DNA from: an uncultured Lachnospiraceae bacterium
GTDB lineage: Bacteria > Bacillota > Clostridia > Lachnospirales > Lachnospiraceae
Assembly (NCBI GenBank): GCA_945949045.1
Contig: CAMFDG010000001.1
Span: 1-64,000 of the forward strand
Direction of reading: 5' to 3'
DNA length: 64,000 nt
This document shows, piece by piece, positions 47,962-57,873 of the stretch; within the stretch, counting starts at the first letter, position 1, and each line of letters starts with the position of its first letter. The position numbers were made by a program, and so were the translations under genes. The notes beneath the pieces are model-generated. The model saw only the letters and a program-made list of their open reading frames with translations. It had not been told where the DNA came from and did no database searches.

Positions 47962-50758
47962 TATTAAGGAGTTTCTGAAAAAATTTTTCAGCTCCAGGCT
48001 GTTTGTTCTGGCTGCGTTGTTTATCGTTTTATTTGGAACGATCCTGGTGCGGATCTTTTCCCTCCAGATTGTGAATGGTAAAACCTATCAGGAGAATTTT
48101 TCGCTGAAGATCCAGCGATCTCAGGCGATCGATGCTGCCCGTGGTAATATCTACGATGTGAATGGAAAGCTGCTGGCCTATAATAAGCTGGCCTATTCTG
48201 TTTCTATCATCGACAGAGCAACCTATGCGGATACTGAGACCAAGAATAAAGAATTCAACGCTGAGCTGGCGGAGCTTTTAACTGTTTTTGAACGCAATGG
48301 AGATACCTTCGTCAATGACTTCAAGATTGATCAGAACGAGGATGGTACATACAGCTTTAATGTGACAGGAACTGCGCTGGATCGTTTTCGTGCTGATGTT
48401 TTCGGGGCCGCCTCCGTGGACACGCTGGAATACAATGAAGATTATGGCTTTGACGAGGCGAACGCCACTGCAGATCAGATCATGAACTATCTTATGGATA
48501 AGAAGCAGTTTGGTGTCAGTAGTGAGTATCCGGCCAAAATTGCCTATGAGATTGTGGTAGTACGCTATGCCCTGAATGCAAACCGTTTTGCCCAATACCG
48601 TTCTGTAAAGATGGCGCGGGATGTATCCGATGAAACCGTTGCCTATGTCAATGAACATATGGATACGCTAAACGGAGTGTCCATTAACGAGGACATGGTG
48701 CGTAAATACAATTACAGCGAATATTTTTCCTCTATCATCGGCTATACCGGCCGGATTTCAGATGAGGAATATAAAGAGCTCCATGAAAAGGATGATACCT
48801 ATACTCCCAACGACACCGTGGGGAAGGCCGGACTGGAGCAGTATTATGAGTCCTATCTCCGGGGAAAGAACGGAGAGGATACCTTTTATGTTAACAATGT
48901 TGGACGGATCTCCGAGGTCATCAGCCATACGGATTCCGTGGCAGGGGATGATCTGTATCTGAGCATTGATGCGGATCTTCAGAAGGCCGCCTATCTGTGC
49001 CTCCAGCAGGAAATTGCAGGTATTGTTTACTCCAATATTAAAGCGGGTAACATCCCGATCATGGATGTTTATACGGCGCTGATCGGCAACAATGTGATCG
49101 ATATCGATCATTTTCACAAAAAGAGAGCCTCTGAGACAGAGAAGGATATATACAACAAGTTTCTTTCCAGACAAAAAGCTGTTTTGTCATCTATCAAGAA
49201 TGAGCTTGTCTCGAACCCAACCGCCCTTAAGGATATGTCGGATGAAACTCTGGATGAGTTCACCTACATTATTTCCCATCTTAAGGAGGAAGAGATCCTG
49301 CTGAGCAAAGAGATCGATGAAAATGATCCTACTTATCAGAAGTGGAAAAAGCAGAAGATCAGCCCCAGGGAGTATCTGAAATATGCTATCACCCAGCACT
49401 GGATCGATATCAGCAAGCTCACGGTAGATGAGAAATATGCGGATTCTTCAGAAGTATATGATGCACTCTGCACATATATTCTTGAACAGATTGAACAGGA
49501 TAGTGATTTTTCCAATATTATATATCAGTATATGATAAAGCGTGGAGAAATATCACCGAGAGCGTTGTGTATTGTGCTTTTTGAACAGGGTGTGCTTGAT
49601 TATGATGATACTGCAGTGGAGAAGCTTAAAAACGGTACGATTTCTCCCTATGATTTTATCATGGACAAGATCAACAAAATTGAAATTACGCCGGCACAGC
49701 TGGCGCTGGAGCCCTGTACCGGATCCACGGTAATCACAGATGTGAAGACCGGCGAGATTCGTGCCATGGTCAGCTATCCCGGCTATGACAACAACAAGCT
49801 GGCGAACGGTGTTGACGCAGAATACTATGAGTCTCTCCAGAAGGACAAGTCCAAGCCCCAGTGGAATTATGCGACGCAGGAGCGTACGGCTCCGGGATCT
49901 ACCTTTAAGATGGTTACCTCCACAGCAGGCATGGCGGAGAATATTATTACAACCAATTCCACAATCAATTGTACCGGTAAATTTACCGAGGTCAGCAATG
50001 AACCGAAGTGTTGGAAATATCCGGGAAGCCATGGGGAGGACAACGTCTCCGAGGCTATCCGGGATTCCTGTAATGTTTTCTTTTATACGGTGGGTTATCG
50101 GCTGGCCCAGAAGGGAACCGGAGTTTACAATGACAAGAGAGGTATTGATGAGATTCAGAAGTATGCCAGGATCTATGGACTGGACCAGAAGACCGGGTTG
50201 GAAATTGAAGAAAATACCTCTGAGCTTGCCACAGAGTATCCGGTTATGGCTGCAATTGGCCAGAGTAACAATAACATTACCACAGCGGCTCTTTCCCGCT
50301 ATGTGACAGCAGTAACATCCGGAAAGCTGTACAAGTACCAGCTGATGAACCGGATCGTGGATGCAGACGGGAAGACAGTCAGGGAGTATCAGTCAGATTC
50401 CGAGGATATCTCCGGGACATTGAACACGGCCCAGTGGGATGCCATTCACTCGGGAATGCGTATGGTGGCGGAGACATTAGACAGCTTTGAGGGATTTGAT
50501 ATCGAGGTAGCCGGTAAGACCGGTACTGCACAGCAGACGGATCATGCAAACCATGCGTTGTTTGTGGGCTATGCACCCTATAAGAATCCCGAGATCACGA
50601 TCGCCACTCGTATCGCCAACGGCTATAGCTCCCACAATGCAGCAGCTGCAGCCCGCAATATGATTGCCTACTATTATGATGAAATATCTCTGGATGATAT
50701 CCAGAAAATGAAAGCATCCGGTATTAACGGAGGCTCCAACAACAGAGTCACCGATTAA
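47951..50758 (+). CDS. mrdA: Penicillin-binding protein 2 (MrdA), with large insertion before the transpeptidase core
   Basis: STFK, SCN and KTGT motifs (PGSTFKMVT, DSCNVFFYT, AGKTGTAQQ); N-terminal TM; about 200-aa insert after DADLQKAAYLCLQQEI. Confidence 0.93.
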   Translation: MSYDIKEFLKKFFSSRLFVLAALFIVLFGTILVRIFSLQIVNGKTYQENFSLKIQRSQAIDAARGNIYDVNGKLLAYNKLAYSVSIIDRATYADTETKNKEFNAELAELLTVFERNGDTFVNDFKIDQNEDGTYSFNVTGTALDRFRADVFGAASVDTLEYNEDYGFDEANATADQIMNYLMDKKQFGVSSEYPAKIAYEIVVVRYALNANRFAQYRSVKMARDVSDETVAYVNEHMDTLNGVSINEDMVRKYNYSEYFSSIIGYTGRISDEEYKELHEKDDTYTPNDTVGKAGLEQYYESYLRGKNGEDTFYVNNVGRISEVISHTDSVAGDDLYLSIDADLQKAAYLCLQQEIAGIVYSNIKAGNIPIMDVYTALIGNNVIDIDHFHKKRASETEKDIYNKFLSRQKAVLSSIKNELVSNPTALKDMSDETLDEFTYIISHLKEEEILLSKEIDENDPTYQKWKKQKISPREYLKYAITQHWIDISKLTVDEKYADSSEVYDALCTYILEQIEQDSDFSNIIYQYMIKRGEISPRALCIVLFEQGVLDYDDTAVEKLKNGTISPYDFIMDKINKIEITPAQLALEPCTGSTVITDVKTGEIRAMVSYPGYDNNKLANGVDAEYYESLQKDKSKPQWNYATQERTAPGSTFKMVTSTAGMAENIITTNSTINCTGKFTEVSNEPKCWKYPGSHGEDNVSEAIRDSCNVFFYTVGYRLAQKGTGVYNDKRGIDEIQKYARIYGLDQKTGLEIEENTSELATEYPVMAAIGQSNNNITTAALSRYVTAVTSGKLYKYQLMNRIVDADGKTVREYQSDSEDISGTLNTAQWDAIHSGMRMVAETLDSFEGFDIEVAGKTGTAQQTDHANHALFVGYAPYKNPEITIATRIANGYSSHNAAAAARNMIAYYYDEISLDDIQKMKASGINGGSNNRVTD

Positions 50759-50800
50759 TCATATATTACCTAACATATTTACTAACAGGAGGTTTGTTTC

Positions 50801-51610
50801 ATGGGTGAAGCGATTGTTTTCACTTCAGGAAAAGGCGGTGTGGGCAAGACTACAACGATTGCAAACATCGGAGCAGGACTTTCACGGTTAGATAAAAAAG
50901 TGATCATGCTGGACACAGACATGGGACTTCGGAATTTGGATGTTGTAATGGGAATGGAGGATCAGATCCGGTATCATCTTCTGGATCTCCTGGAAAACCG
51001 GTGCAGGCTGAAGCAGGCCCTGATCCGGGACAAGCGTTTTCCGAACCTCTACATGATTCCCGCAGCCCTGCGCTGCGAAAGAATCAGCGATTATGAGACA
51101 AAGCTGTATACATTGGTTTCGCAGCTGAAGCAGGAGTTTGATTATGTATTGATCGACTGCCCGGCGGGAATCGATGACGGCTTTCACTTTGCTGTATCTG
51201 CCGCAGACCGGGCGGTGGTGGTGACTACGCCCCACATCTCGGCAGTACGGGATGCTGCCAGAGTGCTGTATCTTTTGGAAGGAATGAATCTTTCCCGGGT
51301 GGATTTACTGATCAATTCCTACCATGCCCGCATGGTGAGAAAGCATGACATGCTTTCCGACCAGGATGTGGAGGATGTTCTGGGGATGAAAAGCGTCGGT
51401 GTGATTCCATTGGATGACAAGGTGATCGTCAGTCAGAACCAGGGCGTTCCTGTAATTGCATTCCGCTCAAAGGCAGCCAGGGCTTTTATGCAGGCTGCGG
51501 CTGCGATTGACCGGCCAATGGTTTACCCGGTGGATTTAGACAGTGTGGATCCGGCGGACACAGACAATTCCATTTTGTTAAAGAGCGGAGGGTGTGGTTA
51601 TGAGGCATAA
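50801..51610 (+). CDS. minD: Septum site-determining protein MinD
   Basis: GEAIVFTSGKGGVGKTTTIANIGAGLSRLDKKVIMLDTDMGLRNLDVVMG. Confidence 0.95.
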   Translation: MGEAIVFTSGKGGVGKTTTIANIGAGLSRLDKKVIMLDTDMGLRNLDVVMGMEDQIRYHLLDLLENRCRLKQALIRDKRFPNLYMIPAALRCERISDYETKLYTLVSQLKQEFDYVLIDCPAGIDDGFHFAVSAADRAVVVTTPHISAVRDAARVLYLLEGMNLSRVDLLINSYHARMVRKHDMLSDQDVEDVLGMKSVGVIPLDDKVIVSQNQGVPVIAFRSKAARAFMQAAAAIDRPMVYPVDLDSVDPADTDNSILLKSGGCGYEA

Positions 51611-51809
51611 GCATAGAATCGAAGGAACCGGACAGATTGCAAAGGAGCGCTTAAAGCTCATGGAGGAGAAAGGACCCTTTGATCGTTCTCCGGCCCTCAT
51701 GGAACGAATGAAGAAGGAAATCTCGGATATCGTATCCCGGTATTGTGAGATTGCTCCTGAAAACTACGAGATAAAAGTGATTTTAAAGCAAGACAGGAAA
51801 AGAGCATAG
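51594..51809 (+). CDS. minE: Cell division topological specificity factor MinE
   Basis: Small protein after minD; AKERLKLM...MERMKKEISDIVSRYCEIAPENYEIKVIL. Confidence 0.85.
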   Translation: MVMRHKHRIEGTGQIAKERLKLMEEKGPFDRSPALMERMKKEISDIVSRYCEIAPENYEIKVILKQDRKRA

Positions 51810-51810
51810 G

Positions 51811-52929
51811 ATGTTAAAACAATACAAACTTAGAAATTACCATTTTCAGCTGATCATCAGTATTATGGCGCTCAACATCATTGGTATTCTTCTGATCGGA
51901 AGTGCGAAGCCCTCGGTACAGAAAACACAGATTTTGGGATTTATTGTTGGCGTTGTGGCGATGATTGTGATTTCGCTGATGGATTATTCCTTTATTCTGC
52001 GTTTTACATGGTTGTATTATATCGGCATGGTAGGTCTTCTGATCCTTGTCATGACGGGACTGGGAGACGACAGCCATGGAGCCCAGAGATGGATCCAGCT
52101 TCCAGGCTTTCGGTTTCAGCCCTCGGAGCTTGCAAAAATTATCATTATTTTGTTTTTTGCAGCTTTCTTTGCAAAATACCGTGATAAGATTAACAATGTA
52201 AAGGTTTTGGGGATATCTTTTCTACTTGTTGCAGTTCCCCTGCTGTTGATTTATAAGCAGCCGGACCTTTCTACGACCATTGCTATTGCATTAATTTTCG
52301 CAAGCCTCTTGTTTATTGCGGGATTAAGTTATAAAATAGTATTAACGGTACTTGGGGTTGGGATTCCGATTGGAATTGTAGGAATAACATTGATTGTCCG
52401 TAAGGCTTTATCCGGAAACGGAAGTGATGATTACCATTATGGAAGAATCATGTCATGGCTTTATCCGGAGGACAAGCGCTGGGCCGGGGTAGCCATGCAG
52501 CAGAGAAATGCGATTATGGCCATTGGTTCCGGTCAGCTTTGGGGAAAGGGATTAAATAATTCCGTAGCCACCTCCATGAAGAATGCCAACTATATCAGTG
52601 AGCCCCAGACAGATATGATTTTTGCTGTAGCGGGAGAGGAGCTTGGCTTTGTAGGGCTTCTTGTTATCGTGCTTCTTCTTCTGTTTATTATTCTTGAGTG
52701 TATTTTAATCGGTCGAAGGGCTAAGGACCTGCAGGGCAGGCTGATCTGTGTGGGGATGGCTGCTCTGGTTGGTTTTCAGAGTGTGTTTAATATATTTGTT
52801 GCTACAGGACTGATGCCGAACACCGGTATTCCGCTGCCGTTTGTCAGCTATGGTCTGACATCGCTATTGTCACTGTATATGGGTATGGGGTTTGTATTGA
52901 ATGTAGGATTACAGCCGAAAAAGTATTAG
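51811..52929 (+). CDS. rodA: RodA/FtsW/SEDS glycosyltransferase
   Basis: AQRWIQLPGFRFQPSELAKI...QPDLSTTIAI...GLMPNTGIPLPFVSYGLTSL. Confidence 0.95.
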   Translation: MLKQYKLRNYHFQLIISIMALNIIGILLIGSAKPSVQKTQILGFIVGVVAMIVISLMDYSFILRFTWLYYIGMVGLLILVMTGLGDDSHGAQRWIQLPGFRFQPSELAKIIIILFFAAFFAKYRDKINNVKVLGISFLLVAVPLLLIYKQPDLSTTIAIALIFASLLFIAGLSYKIVLTVLGVGIPIGIVGITLIVRKALSGNGSDDYHYGRIMSWLYPEDKRWAGVAMQQRNAIMAIGSGQLWGKGLNNSVATSMKNANYISEPQTDMIFAVAGEELGFVGLLVIVLLLLFIILECILIGRRAKDLQGRLICVGMAALVGFQSVFNIFVATGLMPNTGIPLPFVSYGLTSLLSLYMGMGFVLNVGLQPKKY

Positions 52930-52940
52930 GGGGTATTTTT

Positions 52941-53336
52941 ATGAATATTGGATTAGTAGCACATGATTCCAAAAAAAAGCTGATGCAGAATTTCTGTATT
53001 GCTTATCGGGGCATTCTTGCAAAGAATGAACTTTTTGCCACCGGAACAACCGGAAGGCTGATTGAAGAGGTGGCAAATCTTCAGATTCACAAATATCTGG
53101 CAGGGCATCTTGGAGGCTCTCAGCAGCTTGGAGCACAGATTGAGCACAATGAGATCGATCTGGTGATCTTTCTTCGTGATCCGCTCCGGCCGAAGTCTCA
53201 CGAGCCGGATGTGAACAGTATTGTCCGTCTTTGTGACGAGCACAATATTCCGCTGGCAACGAATCTTGCCACCGCGGAGCTTTTGATTAAATCATTAGAC
53301 AGAGGAGATTTGGATTGGCGTGAGATGTACAAATAA
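52941..53336 (+). CDS. mgsA: Methylglyoxal synthase
   Basis: NIGLVAHDSKKKLMQNFCIAYRGIL...GTTGRLIEE...FLRDPLRPKSHEPDVNSIVRLCDEHNIPLATNLATAELLI. Confidence 0.95.
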   Translation: MNIGLVAHDSKKKLMQNFCIAYRGILAKNELFATGTTGRLIEEVANLQIHKYLAGHLGGSQQLGAQIEHNEIDLVIFLRDPLRPKSHEPDVNSIVRLCDEHNIPLATNLATAELLIKSLDRGDLDWREMYK

Positions 53337-54288
53337 GATACGGACAGGACTGCTATGTTTTTGCTGCATAGCAGCCATTTTTATGAACGGATGCGGGGCA
53401 GAAAAAGTAGTACTTGAGCATCCCTACTCTCTGTATGAGACTAAAACATCAGCAGAGACGTCTCCTTTGTTTGCAGAGGATCTGTGTGTGACGGAGAAGA
53501 TCAATTTTGGGACGGATCAGGTGCAGTCCACCGTTGCAGAGGCAGCCGGGGTATTTAATACCACCACCAAAGAGGTTACCTATAGTCAGAATCTTTTTGA
53601 CAGGATGTATCCTGCCAGTACCACTAAGGTATTGACAGCTTATATCATTTTGAAGAATTGTAAACTGGATGATAAGGTGACGGTCAGCAAGGACGCAGTG
53701 GCCAATATGGCAGGTTCCTCTGTCTGTGGCATCGCGGAGGGAGATACCCTTACGGTACGGGATTTATTATACGGGCTTATGCTGGTCAGTGGCAATGATG
53801 CTGCGAATGCTCTGGCAGAATACTATTCCGGGTCTGTGAATGCCTTTGCCAAAGAGATGAATGAGGAGGCTAAGGCTTTGGGCGCCACCGGCAGCCATTT
53901 TGTCAATGCCAACGGGCTTCCGGATGAAAAGCATTATACCACGGTTTATGATATGTATCTGATCTTTCAGGCAGCAATTAATCTGCCGGATTTCGTATCC
54001 ATTATCAGTACGCCTTCCTATGATGTGACCTATACCAGCGGAAACGGGGAGTCCGTCACAAAGACCTGGAAAAATACGAATAAATATCTGAACGGAGAGG
54101 CAACGGCCCCGGAGGGCATTCAGGTGATCGGTGGCAAGACCGGTACAACCAACGCCGCAGGCTACTGTCTGGTGCTGCTTTCTACCAATTCCAGGAAGGA
54201 GAATATCATCAGTATTGTATTTAAGGCGGATGGACGTTCCAACCTGTATATGCTGATGAATCAAATTTTGGAAGGCTTTGCGAATTAG
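53320..54288 (+). CDS. D-alanyl-D-alanine carboxypeptidase (PBP5/DacF family) lipoprotein
   Basis: Lipobox FMNGCGA; STTK, SGN, KTGTT motifs. Confidence 0.92.
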   Translation: MRCTNKIRTGLLCFCCIAAIFMNGCGAEKVVLEHPYSLYETKTSAETSPLFAEDLCVTEKINFGTDQVQSTVAEAAGVFNTTTKEVTYSQNLFDRMYPASTTKVLTAYIILKNCKLDDKVTVSKDAVANMAGSSVCGIAEGDTLTVRDLLYGLMLVSGNDAANALAEYYSGSVNAFAKEMNEEAKALGATGSHFVNANGLPDEKHYTTVYDMYLIFQAAINLPDFVSIISTPSYDVTYTSGNGESVTKTWKNTNKYLNGEATAPEGIQVIGGKTGTTNAAGYCLVLLSTNSRKENIISIVFKADGRSNLYMLMNQILEGFAN

Positions 54289-54291
54289 TGA

Positions 54292-54320
54292 TTGTATTTT
54301 ATGCGTGTGTATACTATAAT
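54292..54320 (+). promoter_or_regulatory. Sigma-A-type promoter upstream of the 54380 P-loop gene
   Basis: TTGTAT, 17-nt spacer, TATAAT. Confidence 0.6.
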
Positions 54321-54379
54321 CTTATTAGAATAACTAATTCTGATATTGCTACAATATCAAATTTTCAGGAGGAAATGCC

Positions 54380-54802
54380 ATGATCGAGATCATTTGTGGA
54401 GAAAAAGGTAAAGGAAAGACAAAGGAGCTCTTAAACAGAGTAAATAATTCCATTGCGACAGCTGCCGGAAATGTTGTTTATCTGGATAAGAGCCAGAAGC
54501 ATATGTATGAATTGAACAATAAAGTTCGTTTAATCAATGTGATGGATTATCCAATTACAGACTGTGATGAATTTTTAGGTTTTATCTGTGGAATTATTTC
54601 ACAGGATCATGATTTGGAGGAAATGTATCTCGATAGTTTTCTGACAATAGCATCCATTGAGTCAGATGTTGATATTGTGAAGGCAATAGAGAAGCTTGAT
54701 GTAATCAGCGAGAAGTTTAAGGTTCGCTTCATCTTAAGTGTATCCAAGAACAAGGATGATCTGCCGGAGTGTGCTAAGGCAAAGGTGATCGTAGCATTAT
54801 AA
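54380..54802 (+). CDS. Small P-loop protein of unknown function
   Basis: MIEIICGEKGKGKTKELLNRVN Walker A; AGGAGGAAAT-like RBS. Confidence 0.6.
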   Translation: MIEIICGEKGKGKTKELLNRVNNSIATAAGNVVYLDKSQKHMYELNNKVRLINVMDYPITDCDEFLGFICGIISQDHDLEEMYLDSFLTIASIESDVDIVKAIEKLDVISEKFKVRFILSVSKNKDDLPECAKAKVIVAL

Positions 54803-54830
54803 TTTATCATTACATATCATTGACGTAGTT

Positions 54831-54856
54831 GAGGGCTGCCAGAAATGGCAGTCCTC
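54831..54856. terminator. Terminator between convergent genes
   Basis: GAGGGCTGCCA-GAAA-TGGCAGTCCTC. Confidence 0.8.
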
Positions 54857-54862
54857 GTTGTA

Positions 54863-55072
54863 TTATTCGTCTTCCAGAGATGAGCGGATTCTACCGTAAA
54901 AGCTGATGATGTATAATCCGCTGAGTCCGACAAGTGCATAGATGACACGGGAAAGCCAGCTTCCTTCTCCAAAGAGGAAAGCTACAAGATTAAATTGGAA
55001 AAATCCAATCAGGCCCCACACGATGCATCCGATGATTGCCAATGTCAAAAGACAGTTATCAAGCCATTTCAT
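54863..55072 (-). CDS. DUF378 family small membrane protein
   Basis: CLLTLAIIGCIVWGLIGFFQFNLVAFLFG...SRVIYALVGLSGLYII. Confidence 0.85.
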   Translation of the reverse strand: MKWLDNCLLTLAIIGCIVWGLIGFFQFNLVAFLFGEGSWLSRVIYALVGLSGLYIISFYGRIRSSLEDE

Positions 55073-55210
55073 ATGATTTTACCTCCGTTATTTATTTTAT
55101 ACTTATATTCCCATAAAATATAAAAAATATACATGGTCGATTCGGTTGTATTTAGGATGCAGAAATGATAAGATAGACAGAGAGTTTATTGAGATAAATG
55201 AGGTGAAATT

Positions 55211-56602
55211 TTGTCTGGAAAGCAGAAAGTGATCCGGATGAACCGCACGCACGGCATGAATATCGGTGTGGTGGTTTTCCTGATTATTATTATTTATGTT
55301 ATTTTCAATCTTTTTTCTTATCTGACCTCCAATCCGGTGGCGGAATATGAGGTAGGGCAGGGTACCATCGCGATGAATCATGTTTACCGCGGCCTTATCA
55401 TCCGGGATGAGACGGTTGTAAATGCAGGGAAAAGCGGATATATCAATTATTATCTGAAAAACGGTTCCAAGGCGTCTGTCAACGATATCATTTTTTCCAT
55501 TGATACGAATGGAGATCTCTCCAATAAAATTATGTCTCAGGCTTCCGATGGGACTCGCCTTGAAACCGCAGATCTGGAGGAGATTTCCGGTGAGATTGAT
55601 TCTTTCCGCAATTATTACGATTCGAATTCCTATGCAACGGTTTACTCCTTCAAGGATGAGCTTTCCTCCCGGCTTGGACAGACTCTGGGTGTCAGTGCGC
55701 TCAAGAAGCTTTCGGACGTTGTGGACGACGCAAAGGCAAACAACACCTTTTATCAGGTGAAGTCCGAAAAGCCCGGGCTCATTGTCTATGAGACCGATGG
55801 CTATGAGAATATTACCGCTAAAAGTTTTACGCCGGAGCTACTGAAGGCTTCGGAGTATAAGAAGCAGTCCCTGGATGATCGGACAGAGGTAAAGGCAAAT
55901 GATGCCGCCTATAAGAGAATCAACAGCGAAGCCTGGTCCGTCATTCTCCCGGTTTCGGAGGAGATAATCAAAACCCTCAAGGATAGCGAATATGTAAAGA
56001 TTCGTTTTTGCAAGGATGACTTTTCCCTGACTGTACCATTTACGGTTTTAAAAAAGAACGGAGGATATTATCTTAATCTCTCTTTGAAGACTGCCATGAT
56101 CCGCTATGTGCATGACCGCTTTGCAGACGTTGAGCTGGTGGTTTCGGAGAAAACGGGACTTAAGATTCCAAACACGGCGATTACCACCAGAACTTTTCTC
56201 AAGATTCCAAAGAAATATTTTTCCGGTGACGAGGATTCCTCCAGTCCCGGAGTGTTCCTGATTGGAAAATCCGGGAAAATCGATGATGCGGAGCTAGTAA
56301 GACCAACCATCGTCTCCGCAGATAAAAATAATTATTATATTGATGATGAATCCATTCAGGCGGGAGATGTTCTGCTTCGCAAGGACTCCTCGGAAACCTA
56401 TACCGTGGGGAAAGACACCGGAAAGCTGACTGGTGTATACAATATCAATAAGGGATATGCTGTGTTTAAGCAGATTGAGATTCTTTCCCAGAATGAAAAT
56501 TACACCATTATTGAGCCAAAGACGGATTACGGAATTGCGTTGTATGACCATATTGCATTGGATGGCAGCAAGGTCAAGGATAATCAAATGGTAGTGAAAT
56601 AA
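55211..56602 (+). CDS. HlyD-like membrane-fusion-type protein in the cell-division cluster
   Basis: Single N-terminal TM; HVYRGLIIRDETVVNAGKSGYINYYLKNGSKASVNDIIFSID lipoyl-like pattern; upstream of yggS-sepF. Confidence 0.75.
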   Translation: MSGKQKVIRMNRTHGMNIGVVVFLIIIIYVIFNLFSYLTSNPVAEYEVGQGTIAMNHVYRGLIIRDETVVNAGKSGYINYYLKNGSKASVNDIIFSIDTNGDLSNKIMSQASDGTRLETADLEEISGEIDSFRNYYDSNSYATVYSFKDELSSRLGQTLGVSALKKLSDVVDDAKANNTFYQVKSEKPGLIVYETDGYENITAKSFTPELLKASEYKKQSLDDRTEVKANDAAYKRINSEAWSVILPVSEEIIKTLKDSEYVKIRFCKDDFSLTVPFTVLKKNGGYYLNLSLKTAMIRYVHDRFADVELVVSEKTGLKIPNTAITTRTFLKIPKKYFSGDEDSSSPGVFLIGKSGKIDDAELVRPTIVSADKNNYYIDDESIQAGDVLLRKDSSETYTVGKDTGKLTGVYNINKGYAVFKQIEILSQNENYTIIEPKTDYGIALYDHIALDGSKVKDNQMVVK

Positions 56603-56615
56603 AAGGAGCAGAAAG

Positions 56616-57323
56616 ATGGCGGATAAAGTAAAGCTTGAAGAAAATTTAAAAAATGTGGAAGAAAATATTATGGCTGCCTGCAAGCGGGCAGGGCGGGACC
56701 GCAGCGAGATTACGCTGATTGCTGTCAGCAAAACCAAGCCTGTGGACATGCTGCAGGAGGTTTATGATCAGGGAATTCGTGAGTTTGGTGAAAACAAGGT
56801 TCAGGAGCTGTGTGATAAAATTGAGGTGCTTCCAGGGGATATTCACTGGCATATGATCGGGCATCTGCAGACCAATAAGGTGAAATATCTTGTTGGGAAG
56901 ACCGCGCTCATTCATTCGGTTGACAGCCTGCATCTTGCGCAGGAAATTGAGAAGCAGGCGGCAAAGCAGGAAGTCATAGTGCCGATTCTGGTGGAAGTCA
57001 ATATTGCTGAGGAAAAAAGTAAATTCGGAATACATAAGGAGGAGGCCTTCGAATTGGTGAAAAGCATCGCTTTGCTTCCTCATCTTCGGATTCAGGGATT
57101 GATGACGATTGCTCCCTTTGTGGAGGATCCGGAGGACAATCGTCTGTATTTCCGGCAGATTCATCAATTATCTGTTGACATCAAAGAACAAAACATAGAT
57201 AATGTACGTATGGATGTTTTGTCCATGGGAATGACCGGAGATTATACGGTAGCCATTGAAGAAGGCGCTACCATGGTCCGGGTTGGAACCGGTATCTTCG
57301 GAGAGAGAAATTATAATATTTAA
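56616..57323 (+). CDS. YggS/PLPBP family pyridoxal phosphate homeostasis protein
   Basis: LIAVSKTKPVDMLQEVYDQGIREFGENKVQEL...WHMIGHLQTNKVKYLV...LSMGMTGDYTVAIEEGATMVRVGTGIFG. Confidence 0.95.
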   Translation: MADKVKLEENLKNVEENIMAACKRAGRDRSEITLIAVSKTKPVDMLQEVYDQGIREFGENKVQELCDKIEVLPGDIHWHMIGHLQTNKVKYLVGKTALIHSVDSLHLAQEIEKQAAKQEVIVPILVEVNIAEEKSKFGIHKEEAFELVKSIALLPHLRIQGLMTIAPFVEDPEDNRLYFRQIHQLSVDIKEQNIDNVRMDVLSMGMTGDYTVAIEEGATMVRVGTGIFGERNYNI

Positions 57324-57334
57324 GGTGGTAGAAA

Positions 57335-57868
57335 ATGGGTGTTATTGATAAATTTTTAGATTTTATGCGACTGAATGAGGATGATTACGAGTTCGATAAT
57401 GAGGACTATGAATTTGAGGAGGACGATTATCCGGAGGAGAAGGTGAAGAAGAAACCTTCCCGTAAAGAACAGCACAAAGAAGAGCCGAAGAGGGCGGAAT
57501 CCTTTGAACCGGCCAGTGAGAAGCGTCAGAAACCGCAGCAGAGTAAAATTACTCCAATCTCAAAGAATAGAAAGCAGGGACAGCAGGGTATGGAAGTATG
57601 TGTGATCAAACCGAGCACAATCAATGATGAACTTGAAATTGCCGAGACATTGCTCAATGGAAGAACCGTTGTCATTAATATGGAGGGCTTAAGCGTGGAT
57701 CTCGCCCAGAGAATTATTGACTTTACCTCCGGGGCGACCTATGCAATGCACGGAAATCTCCAGAAGATTTCCAGCTATATTTTCCTGGCAACACCTAACG
57801 GGACAGACATTTCCGGGGATATTCAGAGTGTATTGGATTCCTTTGATCTTCCGGGCTTCGAGATGTAA
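57335..57868 (+). CDS. sepF: Cell division protein SepF
   Basis: MGVIDKFLDFMRL...LLNGRTVVINMEGLSVDLAQRIIDFTSGATYAMHGNLQKIS. Confidence 0.93.
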   Translation: MGVIDKFLDFMRLNEDDYEFDNEDYEFEEDDYPEEKVKKKPSRKEQHKEEPKRAESFEPASEKRQKPQQSKITPISKNRKQGQQGMEVCVIKPSTINDELEIAETLLNGRTVVINMEGLSVDLAQRIIDFTSGATYAMHGNLQKISSYIFLATPNGTDISGDIQSVLDSFDLPGFEM

Positions 57869-57873
57869 TTGAT

